Positions 9,349 to 18,749 of a stretch of 57,380 bases of DNA are shown piece after piece. The stretch comes from Clostridiaceae bacterium (lineage in GTDB: Bacteria; Bacillota; Clostridia; Lachnospirales; Lachnospiraceae), in assembly GCA_902363735.1 (NCBI GenBank), contig CABJBA010000014.1, forward strand, positions 1 through 57,380. Reading direction: 5' to 3'. Every line of letters starts with the position of its first letter. Position 1 is the first letter of the stretch. Under the pieces are notes generated by a model. That model was not told where the DNA came from. It did not search any database and worked only from the letters and a program-made list of their open reading frames with translations. A program made the translations under genes and the position numbers.

Positions 9349-11490
9349 TTATTCCCCGTCAAATCCTTTTGCGGGAATAAAGTCGATGGTACGCAAAAGC
9401 TTATCCGTACCTGCCACTATAACTCTGATGGCCTGACCCAGCTTATAGACTCTTTTGGTCGTTTCTCCCACCAGTTCATAATGCTCCTCATCAAAATGAT
9501 AATAATCATCCTGAAGCTGATTGACATGAATCAATCCTTCCACTGTATTAGAAAGCTCCACATAAAGCCCCCAATTTGTCACACCGGAGATAACCCCGTC
9601 AAAAGCCTCGCCAATGTGTTTTTCCATATACTCACATTTCTTAAGCTTAATAGTCTCTCTCTCCGCTTCTTCCGCTCTCCGCTCCATGGCTGAAGACTGA
9701 GCGGCCACCTGAGAAAGAATCTTATCGTAATGTGTAATCCTGTTTTCACTTAAGCCTGCCCTTAAATTTTCCTTGATAATCCGGTGAATCTGGAGATCAG
9801 GATACCGTCTGATAGGGGAGGTGAAGTGAGTGTAATATTTAGCCGCCAGACCGAAATGTCCTGTATTGCCAGCCGTATATCTGGCCTGTTTCATGGAACG
9901 CAGTGCCAGACGGCTGATCAGGGCCTCCTCCGGCGTATCCTCTGCATTTGCAAGAAGCCTCTGCACCTCTTTGGGATAGACTTCTCCATTATGAAAACGG
10001 ATAGAATAGCCAAAGTTATTGATCAGGGTGGCAAGACTCTTCATCCGCTCCGGATCTGGATTGTCATGAGTCCGGTAAAGGAAGGGGATCTCCTGCCAGA
10101 AATAATCTTCTGCAACAGTTTCATTTGCCATCAGCATGAAGTCTTCAATGATCTTTGTTGCCGAGTTCCGATCATATGGCTTGATCTCCAAAGGCTTTCC
10201 ACGTTCATCCAGAATCACCTTTGTCTCCGGGAAATCAAAATCAATAGAACCTCTTTTTTTCCTCTTTTCCCGAAGAATGTCAGCAAGTTCCTTCATTTGT
10301 TCAAACATAGGAATAAAATCTTCATATTCCTTCAAAACCGTTTCATCATGATCGGTAATGATAGCACTAACAGCCGTATAAGTCATCCGGCGGTCCACAT
10401 TGATCACCGTTTCCGCAATCTTGTGTCCCAAAACACTGCCCGCTCCATCAATTTCCATGATGCAGCTCAATGCCAGCCGATCTTCTCCCTGGTTCAAGGA
10501 GCATATTCCATTAGACAACTTGTGAGGAAGCATGGGAATCACCCGGTCAACAAGATAAACACTGGTTCCCCTTTTTAACGCTTCTTCATCCAAAGGACTG
10601 TATTCTGTCACATAATTGGTCACGTCTGCAATGTGAACTCCAAGAGTATATACCCCGTCCTTTTTTGATATGGTAATGGCATCATCCAAATCCTTGGCAT
10701 CCTCGCCGTCAATTGTAACAGTCTGCAAATCTCTCAAATCCAGACGTCCCTGCCGCTCCTCTTCTGAGACCCGGTCTGGAACTGCTTCCACCTGGTTCAT
10801 CACACTGTCTGTAAAGTCCTCAGGAAGTCCATAGGCCCGTACAATAGAAAGAATGTCTGTGCCAGGATCATTGACGTGCCCGATGATCTCTGTAATAATT
10901 CCCTCCGGCTTTCGTTCCGGACCGCCGAAATCCGTTACCCTTACAACCACCTTGTGACCTGTCACCGCTCCCATGTCCTTACCCTGAGGCACAAATACAT
11001 CTTTTGCAATTTTCTGATTATCAGCAATAACAAATCCAAAATTTTTGTTTTTCTGGTAATATCCTATAATTTCCTTATTGGCATGGTCCAGAACCTTAAT
11101 AACACGGCCTTCCGCCCGTCTTCCATTCTCCGGCTTTGTTTCCGCAGTGATGAGCACCGTATCTCCATGGAGAGCTCCCCCTGTTTTTTCTTCCGGAATA
11201 AAAATATCCTGATCCATACCTTCTACGGCCACAAATCCAAAGCCTTTGGAATGGCCAAAAAACACTCCTGCTATGGAACCAATGTCCTGCTTTCCGTACT
11301 TTCCTTTTTGTGAAACACCGATTTTCCCCTCGGCTTGAAGAATCTCCAGAACCTTTTTTAAATCTTCCCTCTGCTCCTTTGGAATATCAAGAAACATAGC
11401 CAGTTCTTTTAACTTCATAGGGACATAGGCCGGGTCCTCAAACAATGTAAGAAGCATGGTTTTACGCTGTAATAACTGTTCTTCTGTCAT
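9349..11490 (-). CDS. rnr: Ribonuclease R
   Basis: A processive 3'-5' exoribonuclease for structured RNA and, with tmRNA/SmpB, for decay of non-stop mRNA. The 713 residues hold an N-terminal winged-helix region, two cold-shock OB domains (about 65-230), the RNB catalytic domain (about 240-580) with the Asp cluster DAKDLDDAI near 265, and a C-terminal S1 domain (about 625-705). Directly upstream of smpB. A terminator-like hairpin separates it from secG, so read-through or a local promoter controls its level. Confidence 0.96.
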   Translation of the reverse strand: MTEEQLLQRKTMLLTLFEDPAYVPMKLKELAMFLDIPKEQREDLKKVLEILQAEGKIGVSQKGKYGKQDIGSIAGVFFGHSKGFGFVAVEGMDQDIFIPEEKTGGALHGDTVLITAETKPENGRRAEGRVIKVLDHANKEIIGYYQKNKNFGFVIADNQKIAKDVFVPQGKDMGAVTGHKVVVRVTDFGGPERKPEGIITEIIGHVNDPGTDILSIVRAYGLPEDFTDSVMNQVEAVPDRVSEEERQGRLDLRDLQTVTIDGEDAKDLDDAITISKKDGVYTLGVHIADVTNYVTEYSPLDEEALKRGTSVYLVDRVIPMLPHKLSNGICSLNQGEDRLALSCIMEIDGAGSVLGHKIAETVINVDRRMTYTAVSAIITDHDETVLKEYEDFIPMFEQMKELADILREKRKKRGSIDFDFPETKVILDERGKPLEIKPYDRNSATKIIEDFMLMANETVAEDYFWQEIPFLYRTHDNPDPERMKSLATLINNFGYSIRFHNGEVYPKEVQRLLANAEDTPEEALISRLALRSMKQARYTAGNTGHFGLAAKYYTHFTSPIRRYPDLQIHRIIKENLRAGLSENRITHYDKILSQVAAQSSAMERRAEEAERETIKLKKCEYMEKHIGEAFDGVISGVTNWGLYVELSNTVEGLIHVNQLQDDYYHFDEEHYELVGETTKRVYKLGQAIRVIVAGTDKLLRTIDFIPAKGFDGE

Positions 11491-11583
11491 GGCTTCCCTC
11501 TCTCTATCATCTTTATTTTTATTATCTTCAATTTCCTGTCATGTATTACAAAACTTTCCCATAATGTAAGGAAGAATCCGTAA

Positions 11584-11622
11584 AACAAAAAACACCCTTG
11601 TTGTCATCCCACAAGAGTGTTT
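11584..11622 (-). terminator. Terminator or attenuator between secG and rnr
   Basis: On the minus strand AACACTCTTGT pairs with ACAAGGGTGTT (one G-U pair), followed by TTTTTTG. It lies between the secG stop at 11628 and the rnr start at 11490. It should end most secG transcripts and make rnr-smpB expression depend on read-through. Confidence 0.85.
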
Positions 11623-11627
11623 AATCT

Positions 11628-11861
11628 TTACAGTATATTCAGATTCAGTACCAATGCCAGAATGAAAAAGAGAACTGCTCCGTATTTTGTAAACTTCTCC
11701 AGATTGCCTTCCATGGAACGGCCCTTGTTCTTGCCCCAGTAAGTATCTGCCATACCGCCAATAGCACCTAAGCCCTGGCTCTTTCCTTCCTGTAGCAGAA
11801 CAATTGCTGATAAAGCAATGCATATGATAACAAATATGATTGATAATATAATCCTGATCAC
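11628..11861 (-). CDS. secG: Preprotein translocase subunit SecG
   Basis: Small membrane subunit of the SecYEG channel. The 77-residue reading has two transmembrane helices (about residues 2-24 and 52-74) around the conserved loop LLQEGKSQGLGAIGG. A GTG start at 11861 is chosen because GGAGG lies 7 bp upstream; the longer in-frame ATG would put that site inside the coding region. It has its own promoter (11892-11920). Confidence 0.95.
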   Translation of the reverse strand: MIRIILSIIFVIICIALSAIVLLQEGKSQGLGAIGGMADTYWGKNKGRSMEGNLEKFTKYGAVLFFILALVLNLNIL

Positions 11862-11891
11862 GTTTCCACCTCCTATAGTCAAACAAAAATG

Positions 11892-11920
11892 ATTGTACCA
11901 TAAATTTTCAGCAAATACAA
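11892..11920 (-). promoter_or_regulatory. Promoter of secG
   Basis: Minus strand: TTGTAT (11915-11920), 17 bp, TACAAT (11892-11897), about 30 bp ahead of the GTG start. It uncouples secG from the enolase-like gene upstream. Confidence 0.65.
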
Positions 11921-11950
11921 CTAAATTTTTACATTTTAGTATAAAGTCTT

Positions 11951-13045
11951 TTAATCTTTTTTCTTATTATAAAATTCTTCTATACGAAGCATCTCATTAT
12001 ATTTTGCCGTCCACTCTCCTCTGCATGGAGCACCGAATTTAACATAGTCAGCGCCTGCTGCAACCGCCATATCCGCAAGAAAGTCTTCTTCTGTTTCTCC
12101 GCTGTCACCGGAAATAATCACCTTACATCCAGCCTTTTTGGCCTCTTCTACCATGTTAAGAGCATTGAAAAGAGTTCCTGCATCTTCCAGGCTGATTACC
12201 GCTCCATTGGCATGGGAATAATCCGGGGAGGCCATTAAGAACCGGTCTTTCAGCATTTTCATCACCTGGCATTGGCCATCCGAATCTTCCTTCCATAGTC
12301 CATTAAAAATTCCGCATATAGGAAATCTGTCAGTCAGCCTTAAGTAATGAGATATCATATCCTTTTGTTCTTTATTTATGGAAATCATGATTGATACATC
12401 AATTCCCGGCTTATAACCACTTAATTGAAATGCATCTGTTAAGTATCCCAGTCCTTCTTCGGCATCTTTTAAATCCGGCACAAAACCACCGTTTTTTCCT
12501 ACAGAAGTGCTGTACCCACTTATGGTTAAAAGCCTTTTTAAACAATGATAAATTTCTGCTCCCATGCGCAATCTACGAGAATAACTTCCGGCTTCCTTTG
12601 GGACAATCATCAGTTCAGGAAAATCCTTCCCCATTTCCTCATCTCTTCCGCTAATCATGGTCATAACAGGAACCGGCATCACCGGTGCAGAAGTTCCTCC
12701 TAAATAACGGTAAAGCGGAAGCCCAAGACCTGCGCCTGCTGCCCTTGCCACAGCCATAGATATAGCCAGGACGCTTTTCCTCCCCCTGTTTTCATTATCT
12801 AAAGCCTGTAGAAGGAGCCGGTCAATCCGTTCCTGATTCAGTGCTTCTTCAAATAAGACAGCTTCCGAAAGCCGGTCATTAATATATCCTGACTCCCATT
12901 GTGCGTTTCCACATCCTCCCAATGAAATCACTGCCTTTCCATGAGCGCCGTTTTCCAATATAACCTCAGCCTCAACTGCCGGATTTGCCCGTGAATCCCA
13001 TGCCATTCTGCCAGTTACTTTTATAATATCATGTCCGCCAAACAT
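11951..13045 (-). CDS. Enolase-like protein, catalytically degenerate
   Basis: Clear enolase homology over the full length (WDSRANPAVEAEV at 16-28, LPLYRYLGG at 109-117, C-terminal AKYNEMLRIEE at 347-357) but only 364 residues against about 430. Almost every active-site element has changed. The loop with the catalytic His (GGSHA) is ISGRDEE. GDEGG is GKNGG (183-187), losing a catalytic Glu. The metal Asp/Glu motifs are replaced (MISINKE at 220-226, FNGLW at 247-251). The catalytic Lys motif reads VISLED. SHRSGE reads SGDSGE. Lys336 (VKFG) is kept. It is probably a pseudoenzyme, although it sits where the true enolase gene is often found, upstream of secG. Its role is unknown; a structural or regulatory function is possible. 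Confidence 0.85.
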   Translation of the reverse strand: MFGGHDIIKVTGRMAWDSRANPAVEAEVILENGAHGKAVISLGGCGNAQWESGYINDRLSEAVLFEEALNQERIDRLLLQALDNENRGRKSVLAISMAVARAAGAGLGLPLYRYLGGTSAPVMPVPVMTMISGRDEEMGKDFPELMIVPKEAGSYSRRLRMGAEIYHCLKRLLTISGYSTSVGKNGGFVPDLKDAEEGLGYLTDAFQLSGYKPGIDVSIMISINKEQKDMISHYLRLTDRFPICGIFNGLWKEDSDGQCQVMKMLKDRFLMASPDYSHANGAVISLEDAGTLFNALNMVEEAKKAGCKVIISGDSGETEEDFLADMAVAAGADYVKFGAPCRGEWTAKYNEMLRIEEFYNKKKD

Positions 13046-13152
13046 TTTTTCCTCCCTGCCATTCCATGTGTTTCTGTTTTAAGGATTGACGGGATATGTC
13101 CGGTTCATGCAGAAAAACCGCAAAAAGATACAGGATAAGTAAGTCACAGGTA

Positions 13153-13186
13153 AAAAGCAGAGGTTTCCATAACAGCCTCTGCTTTT
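13153..13186. terminator. Terminator downstream of pheT
   Basis: AAAAGCAGAGG (13153-13163) pairs with CCTCTGCTTTT (13176-13186). Symmetric A/T flanks let it act on the minus strand, where it ends the pheS-pheT transcript before the enolase-like gene. Confidence 0.88.
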
Positions 13187-13199
13187 CTATATTAAAATT

Positions 13200-15620
13200 T
13201 TAAGCTCTCAGTTCAATTCCAAGATTCTGCAATCCATCCAGTATCTTCTTCATCACAGCAAGAACCTCTTGCTCTTCCAGTGTGTGATCAACAGCCCGGA
13301 AGGTGATAGAATAAGCCATCGACTTATATCCTGCTACAATTTGGGAGCCTTCGTAGATATCGAAAAGCTGATAGTTTTCCAGCAGCTTTCCACCTCTCTG
13401 GTCAATGACGTCTTCGATCTGCCCGGCTAGAATTTCCTTTGGAACCACCATGCTGATATCCCTTGCAACAGCCGGATATTTGGCAATTCCGGTGTATTTC
13501 CGGTCAAAACTGGTGAACGGAATCATAGCTGGCATATCAATGACTGCCACATAAGCCTTTTCTCCGATTTTATAATTATCTGCCACATCCGGATGGACTT
13601 CACCTAAATATCCCACATTTACTCCATTATACAGAATATCTGCCTGTCTTCCCGGATGCAAAAAGGGCTTTTTGCTGTTTGGATCGTACTGAGGCTTTTT
13701 ACTCATCCCTGACTGACCAAAGAACTCTTCTACAACGCCCTTCATATCGAAGAAGTCACCTTCCCCGTACATTCCCAAAGTGAACTGCATTCTTTCCTCA
13801 GGAAGCTCTGTCATAGGAAGCGCCTTGGGAAGATAAATATTAGCCAGTTCATAAAGGCGTGTATTCTTATTCCGCCGGTTATAATTAGTGGACAGAGAAC
13901 TAAGCATTCCATGAAGCGGAGAAGTTCTCATCACGCTGAAATCCTCTCCCAAAGGATTTAAAATGTTCACGGTCACACGGAGCGGACTGTCCGAAGGAAG
14001 AAGAAGCCTGTCAAATACCTTAGGACTTTCAAAGGAATAAGTCATGCCCTGGGAAAACCCGCAGAACTCCGCAACTCTTCTGGCCAGCTGCTCTACTCTC
14101 AATTTATAAGACAGCTTTCCGGTAGTAGCTTCTCCAGCAGGAAGAGATACCGGAATCTTGTCATAGCCATAGAATCTAGCGACTTCTTCGGCTATATCAG
14201 CCATGCATTCCAAGTCCTGACGGAATGTAGGAATGAGGAGATCACCAGAAGCCTGATCATATTCCAGTTCCAGCGCCCCGAAGTATTCCAGCATGGTTTC
14301 AGGAGCTATATCTGTTCCCAGAAGGCGGTTCATCTTCTCTGGCTCAAAAGGAACTCTTTTTCCCTCTTTCTTTTCCGGATAAACATCAACAATTCCTCCC
14401 ACCACTTCTCCTGCGCCCAGCTCCTCAATCAACTGGCAGGCACGATTTATGGCTGCTTCTGTATTGTTAGGGTCAAGACCCTTTTCAAATTTGCCGGATG
14501 CATCGGTTCTTAATCCCACTTTCTTTGCAGAAAGGCGGATATTAGTTCCATTAAAGCATGCACTTTCAAATACCAGAGTGGTCACATCATCTGTGATTTT
14601 TGAATTCTCTCCTCCCATGATTCCTGCGATTCCCACCGCTTTATCACCATCGTTAATCATCAGAATCGAGCTGTCCAGTTTTCTTTCCTGTCCGTCTAAA
14701 GTCTGGAAGAAATCTCCCTCTTCGGCACGCTTTACAACGATTTCATGCTTTGCCAGCAAAGCATAATCAAAGGCATGCATGGGCTGTCCGTACTCTTCCA
14801 TTACATAATTAGTGATGTCCACAATGTTATTAATAGGACGGATTCCGCAGGCCGCAAGGCGTCTCTGCATCCATACAGGAGAAGGTGCCAGCTTAATATT
14901 CTTTACCATTCTGGCGCAGTAACGGGGGCAGAGAAGACTGTCTTCCACTGTCACCTTAAGGTAATCATGAATACTCTCTCCATTGCCTGTCGCTGTAACA
15001 ACAGGCGGCAGAAATGGCTTGCGGAAAGTTGCAGCAGCTTCTCTTGCAAGGCCAATGACGCTGTAGCAATCCACACGGTTGGAAGTGATCTCGTATTCAA
15101 ATACCGTGTCACGAAGGCCCAGCAGTTGGACAGCATCGGTACCTGGCTGTACATTCTCAGGCAGAATATAAATTCCGCTTTCCGGAGCATCGGGATACAT
15201 TTCTGCGGAACAGCCCAGTTCTTCAATGGAACACATCATACCGCAGGACTCTATTCCCCTTAATTTACCCTTTTTAATCTTAATTCCGTTTTCCGGAAGG
15301 GGACCGCCGTCATGACCGCCTGCCACCTTTCCTCCGTCTAAGACAACAGGAACCTTATCTCCAACCTTAACATTTGGTGCTCCTGTTACGATCTGAACTG
15401 TTTCTGTCCCAACATTAACCTGACATACAATTAACTTGTCTGCATCCGGATGACGCTCAATAGACAGAATGTGTCCAACTACAATCTTTTCTAAATTTTT
15501 ATCCAGGCACTCATAGCCCTCTACTTTTGACCCTGCAAGAGTCATTGCATCTGTATATTCCTGAGCCGTTACGTTCAGTCCAGGAACGTATGCTTTAATC
15601 CATGATAATGGTGTATTCAT
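13200..15620 (-). CDS. pheT: Phenylalanine-tRNA ligase beta subunit
   Basis: Beta chain of the (alpha-beta)2 phenylalanyl-tRNA synthetase. The 806 residues carry an N-terminal OB-type tRNA-binding domain (about 40-150), the B3/B4 editing module (about 210-385), the B5 domain (about 410-475), a catalytic-like core, and a C-terminal anticodon-binding FDX-ACB domain (about 715-805). It begins 22 bp after pheS and shares the T-box leader at 16699-16965. Full length, with no sign of damage. Confidence 0.97.
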   Translation of the reverse strand: MNTPLSWIKAYVPGLNVTAQEYTDAMTLAGSKVEGYECLDKNLEKIVVGHILSIERHPDADKLIVCQVNVGTETVQIVTGAPNVKVGDKVPVVLDGGKVAGGHDGGPLPENGIKIKKGKLRGIESCGMMCSIEELGCSAEMYPDAPESGIYILPENVQPGTDAVQLLGLRDTVFEYEITSNRVDCYSVIGLAREAAATFRKPFLPPVVTATGNGESIHDYLKVTVEDSLLCPRYCARMVKNIKLAPSPVWMQRRLAACGIRPINNIVDITNYVMEEYGQPMHAFDYALLAKHEIVVKRAEEGDFFQTLDGQERKLDSSILMINDGDKAVGIAGIMGGENSKITDDVTTLVFESACFNGTNIRLSAKKVGLRTDASGKFEKGLDPNNTEAAINRACQLIEELGAGEVVGGIVDVYPEKKEGKRVPFEPEKMNRLLGTDIAPETMLEYFGALELEYDQASGDLLIPTFRQDLECMADIAEEVARFYGYDKIPVSLPAGEATTGKLSYKLRVEQLARRVAEFCGFSQGMTYSFESPKVFDRLLLPSDSPLRVTVNILNPLGEDFSVMRTSPLHGMLSSLSTNYNRRNKNTRLYELANIYLPKALPMTELPEERMQFTLGMYGEGDFFDMKGVVEEFFGQSGMSKKPQYDPNSKKPFLHPGRQADILYNGVNVGYLGEVHPDVADNYKIGEKAYVAVIDMPAMIPFTSFDRKYTGIAKYPAVARDISMVVPKEILAGQIEDVIDQRGGKLLENYQLFDIYEGSQIVAGYKSMAYSITFRAVDHTLEEQEVLAVMKKILDGLQNLGIELRA

Positions 15621-15642
15621 TGATTTTTCTCCCTTTCTGTTC

Positions 15643-16662
15643 TTAGAACTGCTTTAAGAATCTGATGTCATTTTCGTACAGCAATCTCATGTCATCAATC
15701 TCATATTTCAACAAGGCGATTCGCTCCAGTCCAACGCCAAAAGCAAAACCGGAGTATTCATCGGGATCAATTCCACTCATAGACAATACGTTGGGATGAA
15801 CCATTCCGCATCCGAGAATCTCAATCCAGCCTGACCCCTTGCAGAAACGGCAGCCGCTTCCGCCGCATTTAAAGCAGGTCACATCCACCTCCGCACTTGG
15901 TTCTGTAAACGGGAAATGATGAGGACGGAACTTTACCTTTGTTTCCGGACCAAACAGCTCTCTTGCAAACTCGGCCAAGGTTCCCTTTAAATCTGCAAAG
16001 GTGATGTTCTTATCAATAACCAGCCCCTCAATCTGGTGAAATGATGGGGAATGAGTGGCATCCACTTCATCAGAGCGGAATACACGGCCCGGAGCCAGCA
16101 TTCTGATGGGCAGTTTTCCCTTTTCCATAGCCCTGATCTGAACCGGGGAAGTCTGGCTTCTTAAAACGATATTTTCACTGATGTAAAAGGTATCCTGCTC
16201 ATCTCTTGCCGGATGGTTTTTGGGAATATTCAGCTTTTCAAAGTTATAGGCATCGTACTCCACTTCCGGACCTTCCATTACTTCATAGCCCATTCCCACA
16301 AAAATCCGTTCCACCTCTTCCAATGCAATGGTGTTGGGGTGAGTATGGCCTCCATGAGTTCTTTTAGCCGGAAGAGTTACATCAATAACCTCTTTTTTCA
16401 TCTGCTCTTCTCTGGCCTTTTTCATCAGGGCAGTCATCGTATCTTCTAATTTTTCTTCCAGAATGGCACGGACATCATTTACCATCTGACCTATCTTTGG
16501 CCTGTCTTCCGGGCTGACATCCTTAAGACTCTTTAAAACAGTGGTCAACTCACCCTTCTTTCCAAGATAAGCAACCTTGATGTCATTAAGCTTTTCCAAG
16601 GCTTCTGAGGCTTCTATTCTGCTTAATGCTTCCTGTTTGATTTTCTCTAATTGGTCTTTCAT
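15643..16662 (-). CDS. pheS: Phenylalanine-tRNA ligase alpha subunit
   Basis: Catalytic chain of phenylalanyl-tRNA synthetase. Class II motif 2 is visible as FRSDEVDATHSPSFHQIEG (about residues 195-213) and motif 3 as GFAFGVGLERIALLKY (about 304-319). The N-terminal coiled coil binds tRNA(Phe). Two ATG codons lie in tandem; the second (16662) is preferred because AAGGAG is then 6 bp upstream rather than 3. Controlled by the T-box leader. Confidence 0.97.
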   Translation of the reverse strand: MKDQLEKIKQEALSRIEASEALEKLNDIKVAYLGKKGELTTVLKSLKDVSPEDRPKIGQMVNDVRAILEEKLEDTMTALMKKAREEQMKKEVIDVTLPAKRTHGGHTHPNTIALEEVERIFVGMGYEVMEGPEVEYDAYNFEKLNIPKNHPARDEQDTFYISENIVLRSQTSPVQIRAMEKGKLPIRMLAPGRVFRSDEVDATHSPSFHQIEGLVIDKNITFADLKGTLAEFARELFGPETKVKFRPHHFPFTEPSAEVDVTCFKCGGSGCRFCKGSGWIEILGCGMVHPNVLSMSGIDPDEYSGFAFGVGLERIALLKYEIDDMRLLYENDIRFLKQF

Positions 16663-16698
16663 CATGCTCTCCTTCTTTTCTTACATTTCTGTTTTCAC

Positions 16699-16965
16699 AA
16701 AAAAACTCCGCCCCAAAAAGGGACGAAGCTATATTCGCGGTACCACCCTGATTCCTGCGTTATACACAGGCACTCGGCATACATAACGTGTATGGACGTC
16801 ATAATCTACACGCCGGGAAATGCCAACGGCTTTTACCGGTTTCAATCATGCTGCTTCGGTGGGAAATTCAATCTCTTAACTGAACTTAAAAGGGCTTACA
16901 GCCGGCGGCCCCTTCTCTCTGGAAGAAAATAAGGATCTACTGACACCTTCATCGCATTTGATATT
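16699..16965 (-). promoter_or_regulatory. T-box riboswitch (tRNA-Phe) controlling pheST
   Basis: The invariant antiterminator sequence AGGGTGGTACCGCG is on the minus strand at 16736-16749. It is followed by a terminator (CTTCGTCCC, loop, GGGGCGGAG, T7) at 16701-16730. Upstream, stem I features are present: GATGAAGGTG, AGTAGA, AGAGAGAAG and GGCTG. A TTC triplet in GAATTTCCCACC fits a Phe specifier. Uncharged tRNA(Phe) should stabilise the antiterminator and let pheS-pheT be transcribed. Confidence 0.95.
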
Positions 16966-16987
16966 TTTTATTGTAATATTCGTTATC

Positions 16988-17016
16988 ATTGTAATAATGT
17001 AAACTCAAAATGTCAA
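16988..17016 (-). promoter_or_regulatory. Promoter of the pheST T-box transcript
   Basis: Minus strand: TTGACA (17011-17016), 17 bp, TACAAT (16988-16993), close to consensus and a few tens of bases before stem I of the T-box. Confidence 0.88.
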
Positions 17017-17034
17017 GGGTTAATTTACTTAATC

Positions 17035-17355
17035 TCATTTTAAAAGGAAATAAACTGCTGCAATCACCGCTGCAATCACAACAATAGTGACAATAGCGGA
17101 AACATAGGACTTTTCTTCGTTCTGGACTTTTATTGATCTATAATCATCATCATTATTATATCGCCGTTTCTGCTTTTCCATTTCTGCTTTTGTAATCTTA
17201 CCGCCTCTAAAAGGCTGGTCGTCTGATTTTTGCAGCTTCTTTTCTATTTTCATACGTAGAAGCACTTCTTCATCCACTATCTGATTGCAACCAGGGCAAT
17301 AAATAGTGTTATTATTTTCGGAAATCTGGTTCCCGCAGTGTGGGCATACTCTCAT
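17035..17355 (-). CDS. Zinc-ribbon protein with C-terminal membrane anchor
   Basis: A predicted 106-residue protein with an N-terminal zinc ribbon (CPHCG at about 4-8 and CPGC at about 21-24), a charged middle rich in Lys and Asp, and one C-terminal transmembrane helix (about 84-105). The topology suggests a tail-anchored protein with its domain in the cytoplasm. The start at 17355 is preferred over an upstream in-frame ATG because a near-consensus promoter (17414-17442) overlaps the latter. The ribosome binding site is weak. Specific function unknown. Confidence 0.75.
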   Translation of the reverse strand: MRVCPHCGNQISENNNTIYCPGCNQIVDEEVLLRMKIEKKLQKSDDQPFRGGKITKAEMEKQKRRYNNDDDYRSIKVQNEEKSYVSAIVTIVVIAAVIAAVYFLLK

Positions 17356-17413
17356 AATTTGTCCGGTACTTTGCCTGGGCAGTTCCCTTTTCCTCCCTTC
17401 CTGAATCAAGTAT

Positions 17414-17442
17414 ATTATACTATCATTCCTTAGGAGTTTCAA
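17414..17442 (-). promoter_or_regulatory. Promoter of the zinc-ribbon gene
   Basis: Minus strand: TTGAAA (17437-17442), 17 bp, TATAAT (17414-17419). Its position rules out the longest in-frame start of the downstream gene. Confidence 0.75.
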
Positions 17443-17507
17443 GTAATCTGATTTTAATATTCATTACCATTTTCCTAAAAAAACTGCATTTACAGTATCA
17501 TGGGGAT

Positions 17508-17669
17508 TTATTTCTTGGCCAGGCTGATGGTTCCCTTTGCGACAGATAAATCCGGAATGGCTCCCATTATCTGGCTGTAAAGCTCGTCCATCTTTCCTTT
17601 TGTAAGCATTCCGCAAAAATACCCATATAAATCAGGAAATGACTTGTCATCCTTTTTTATGTTCATCAT
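17508..17669 (-). CDS. Small orphan protein, third gene of the agr-linked operon
   Basis: A 53-residue open frame starting with tandem ATG codons. The first ATG overlaps the stop of the preceding gene (TGATG), and AAAGGAG lies 8 bp upstream, a strong sign of translational coupling. The sequence has no signal peptide or membrane helix and no family I recognise; it contains DLYGYFCGMLTKGKMDELY in the middle and ends in a Lys pair. It is the last gene of the three-gene operon whose promoter resembles that of agrD, so it may be quorum-regulated. Confidence 0.7.
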   Translation of the reverse strand: MMNIKKDDKSFPDLYGYFCGMLTKGKMDELYSQIMGAIPDLSVAKGTISLAKK

Positions 17670-18286
17670 CAGCAGATCTCCTTTCTCCTGTCATATACTG
17701 ATATGTTTTTCCGCTCTCCTTTTTCGTACAGAACTATTGTTTTTCTAATCTGTGTGAGGCAGTTGAGCCAATCCATCCGTCTTTGAAACGGACAGTTAAA
17801 CATAAGCATTAAGAGCTTGTCTCCAACGAGATAAATGGTAAGCACATTATACAGATTTTCATCTAAAGCACTGCTTATAAATTCCATCCATGCAAAAGGA
17901 GCGGGGGCCTGAAGATCAGAACCTATTTCCAGGCAGACACTCATAGGCTGGAAGCGCTTTAAAACGTGGTGAAAATCATTAATAACAGCCTCTAAATCTT
18001 CAGAAGCAACTTTGTAGTCTATCATATTAAATGAGAAATCTACTGTTCCTTCCTTATTGGTCTTTATAATCCTTGGACGCTGTTCTGAAAAATATTTCTT
18101 TCTTGCTTCTCCTGGCTCCATATCCTCAAACTCAACAGGAAGCATGACTCCAATTTGATCATCAAACAGCAGTACCTCTTGAAACTGTACTAATTCGCCT
18201 TCTACATAGATGCCTGTTTCAATACTTGTAAAACGATTGAGCTTTTCAATACGTTCCGACCCCATTATCTTTTCATCATCAATCAT
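17669..18286 (-). CDS. Unknown protein, second gene of the agr-linked operon
   Basis: 205 residues, no signal peptide and no clear transmembrane segment, so probably cytoplasmic. AGGTGA precedes the ATG closely. The C-terminal half alternates beta-like segments (NVLTIYLVGDKLLMLMFNCP at about 147-166, then a helix), which recalls a PsbP/DcrB-type fold, but this is only an impression. The stop overlaps the start of the 53-residue gene, and the gene lies 53 bp after the 119-residue gene. Its position next to agrB and the shared operator pattern suggest control by the agr regulator. Confidence 0.75.
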   Translation of the reverse strand: MIDDEKIMGSERIEKLNRFTSIETGIYVEGELVQFQEVLLFDDQIGVMLPVEFEDMEPGEARKKYFSEQRPRIIKTNKEGTVDFSFNMIDYKVASEDLEAVINDFHHVLKRFQPMSVCLEIGSDLQAPAPFAWMEFISSALDENLYNVLTIYLVGDKLLMLMFNCPFQRRMDWLNCLTQIRKTIVLYEKGERKNISVYDRRKEIC

Positions 18287-18339
18287 ACTTTCACCTGCTT
18301 ATAAAAAACTCTATTACCGTGTCTCTATCACTGTTTAAT

Positions 18340-18699
18340 TCACATTCTGCTTTGAATAACCAGAATGGTCAGTGCTTCTATGACAAGGAAAAGTTTAGGA
18401 AGAACAATATTCTTTCTAGGAGGCTTTTTCCCCTGCTCATAGATAAATCTTGGTACGAGAACCAGCTTTTCTTCCAGTATCCCGTATTTTACAATCCGGT
18501 CATCCTCACGGAATATCAAGGTACCAAGCATATCCTGACACTTCTTCAGGCAGCGGGACTTATTCCAAAAGTGCAGGCTGTTGTGAAGAATATCTGTGTC
18601 AAGTTCATAATTCCGGATGTCCTCAAAGCCATCTTCTCTGCGAATGCTGCAAGTGGCCTTGTATTGATAATAACTCTCATTTTGTTTTTTTCTCTTCAC
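18340..18699 (-). CDS. Unknown protein, first gene of the agr-linked operon
   Basis: A 119-residue protein read from a GTG at 18699 with AGAGGAT about 9 bp upstream. It is basic at the N-terminus and has a hydrophobic C-terminal stretch (NIVLPKLFLVIEALTILVI, about 97-115) that may be a membrane anchor or buried helix. No family was recognised. It is the promoter-proximal gene of a set of three, transcribed from the LytTR-type promoter at 18750-18815. Confidence 0.72.
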   Translation of the reverse strand: MKRKKQNESYYQYKATCSIRREDGFEDIRNYELDTDILHNSLHFWNKSRCLKKCQDMLGTLIFREDDRIVKYGILEEKLVLVPRFIYEQGKKPPRKNIVLPKLFLVIEALTILVIQSRM

Positions 18700-18749
18700 T
18701 TTCTATCATCCTCTCATGCTCGAAATCTTCCCCTGATATCTATAACTAC

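Noticed and set aside
9784..10578. 264-codon plus-strand frame antisense to rnr
   Set aside because: Entirely inside a conserved gene and without recognisable domains; a shadow frame.
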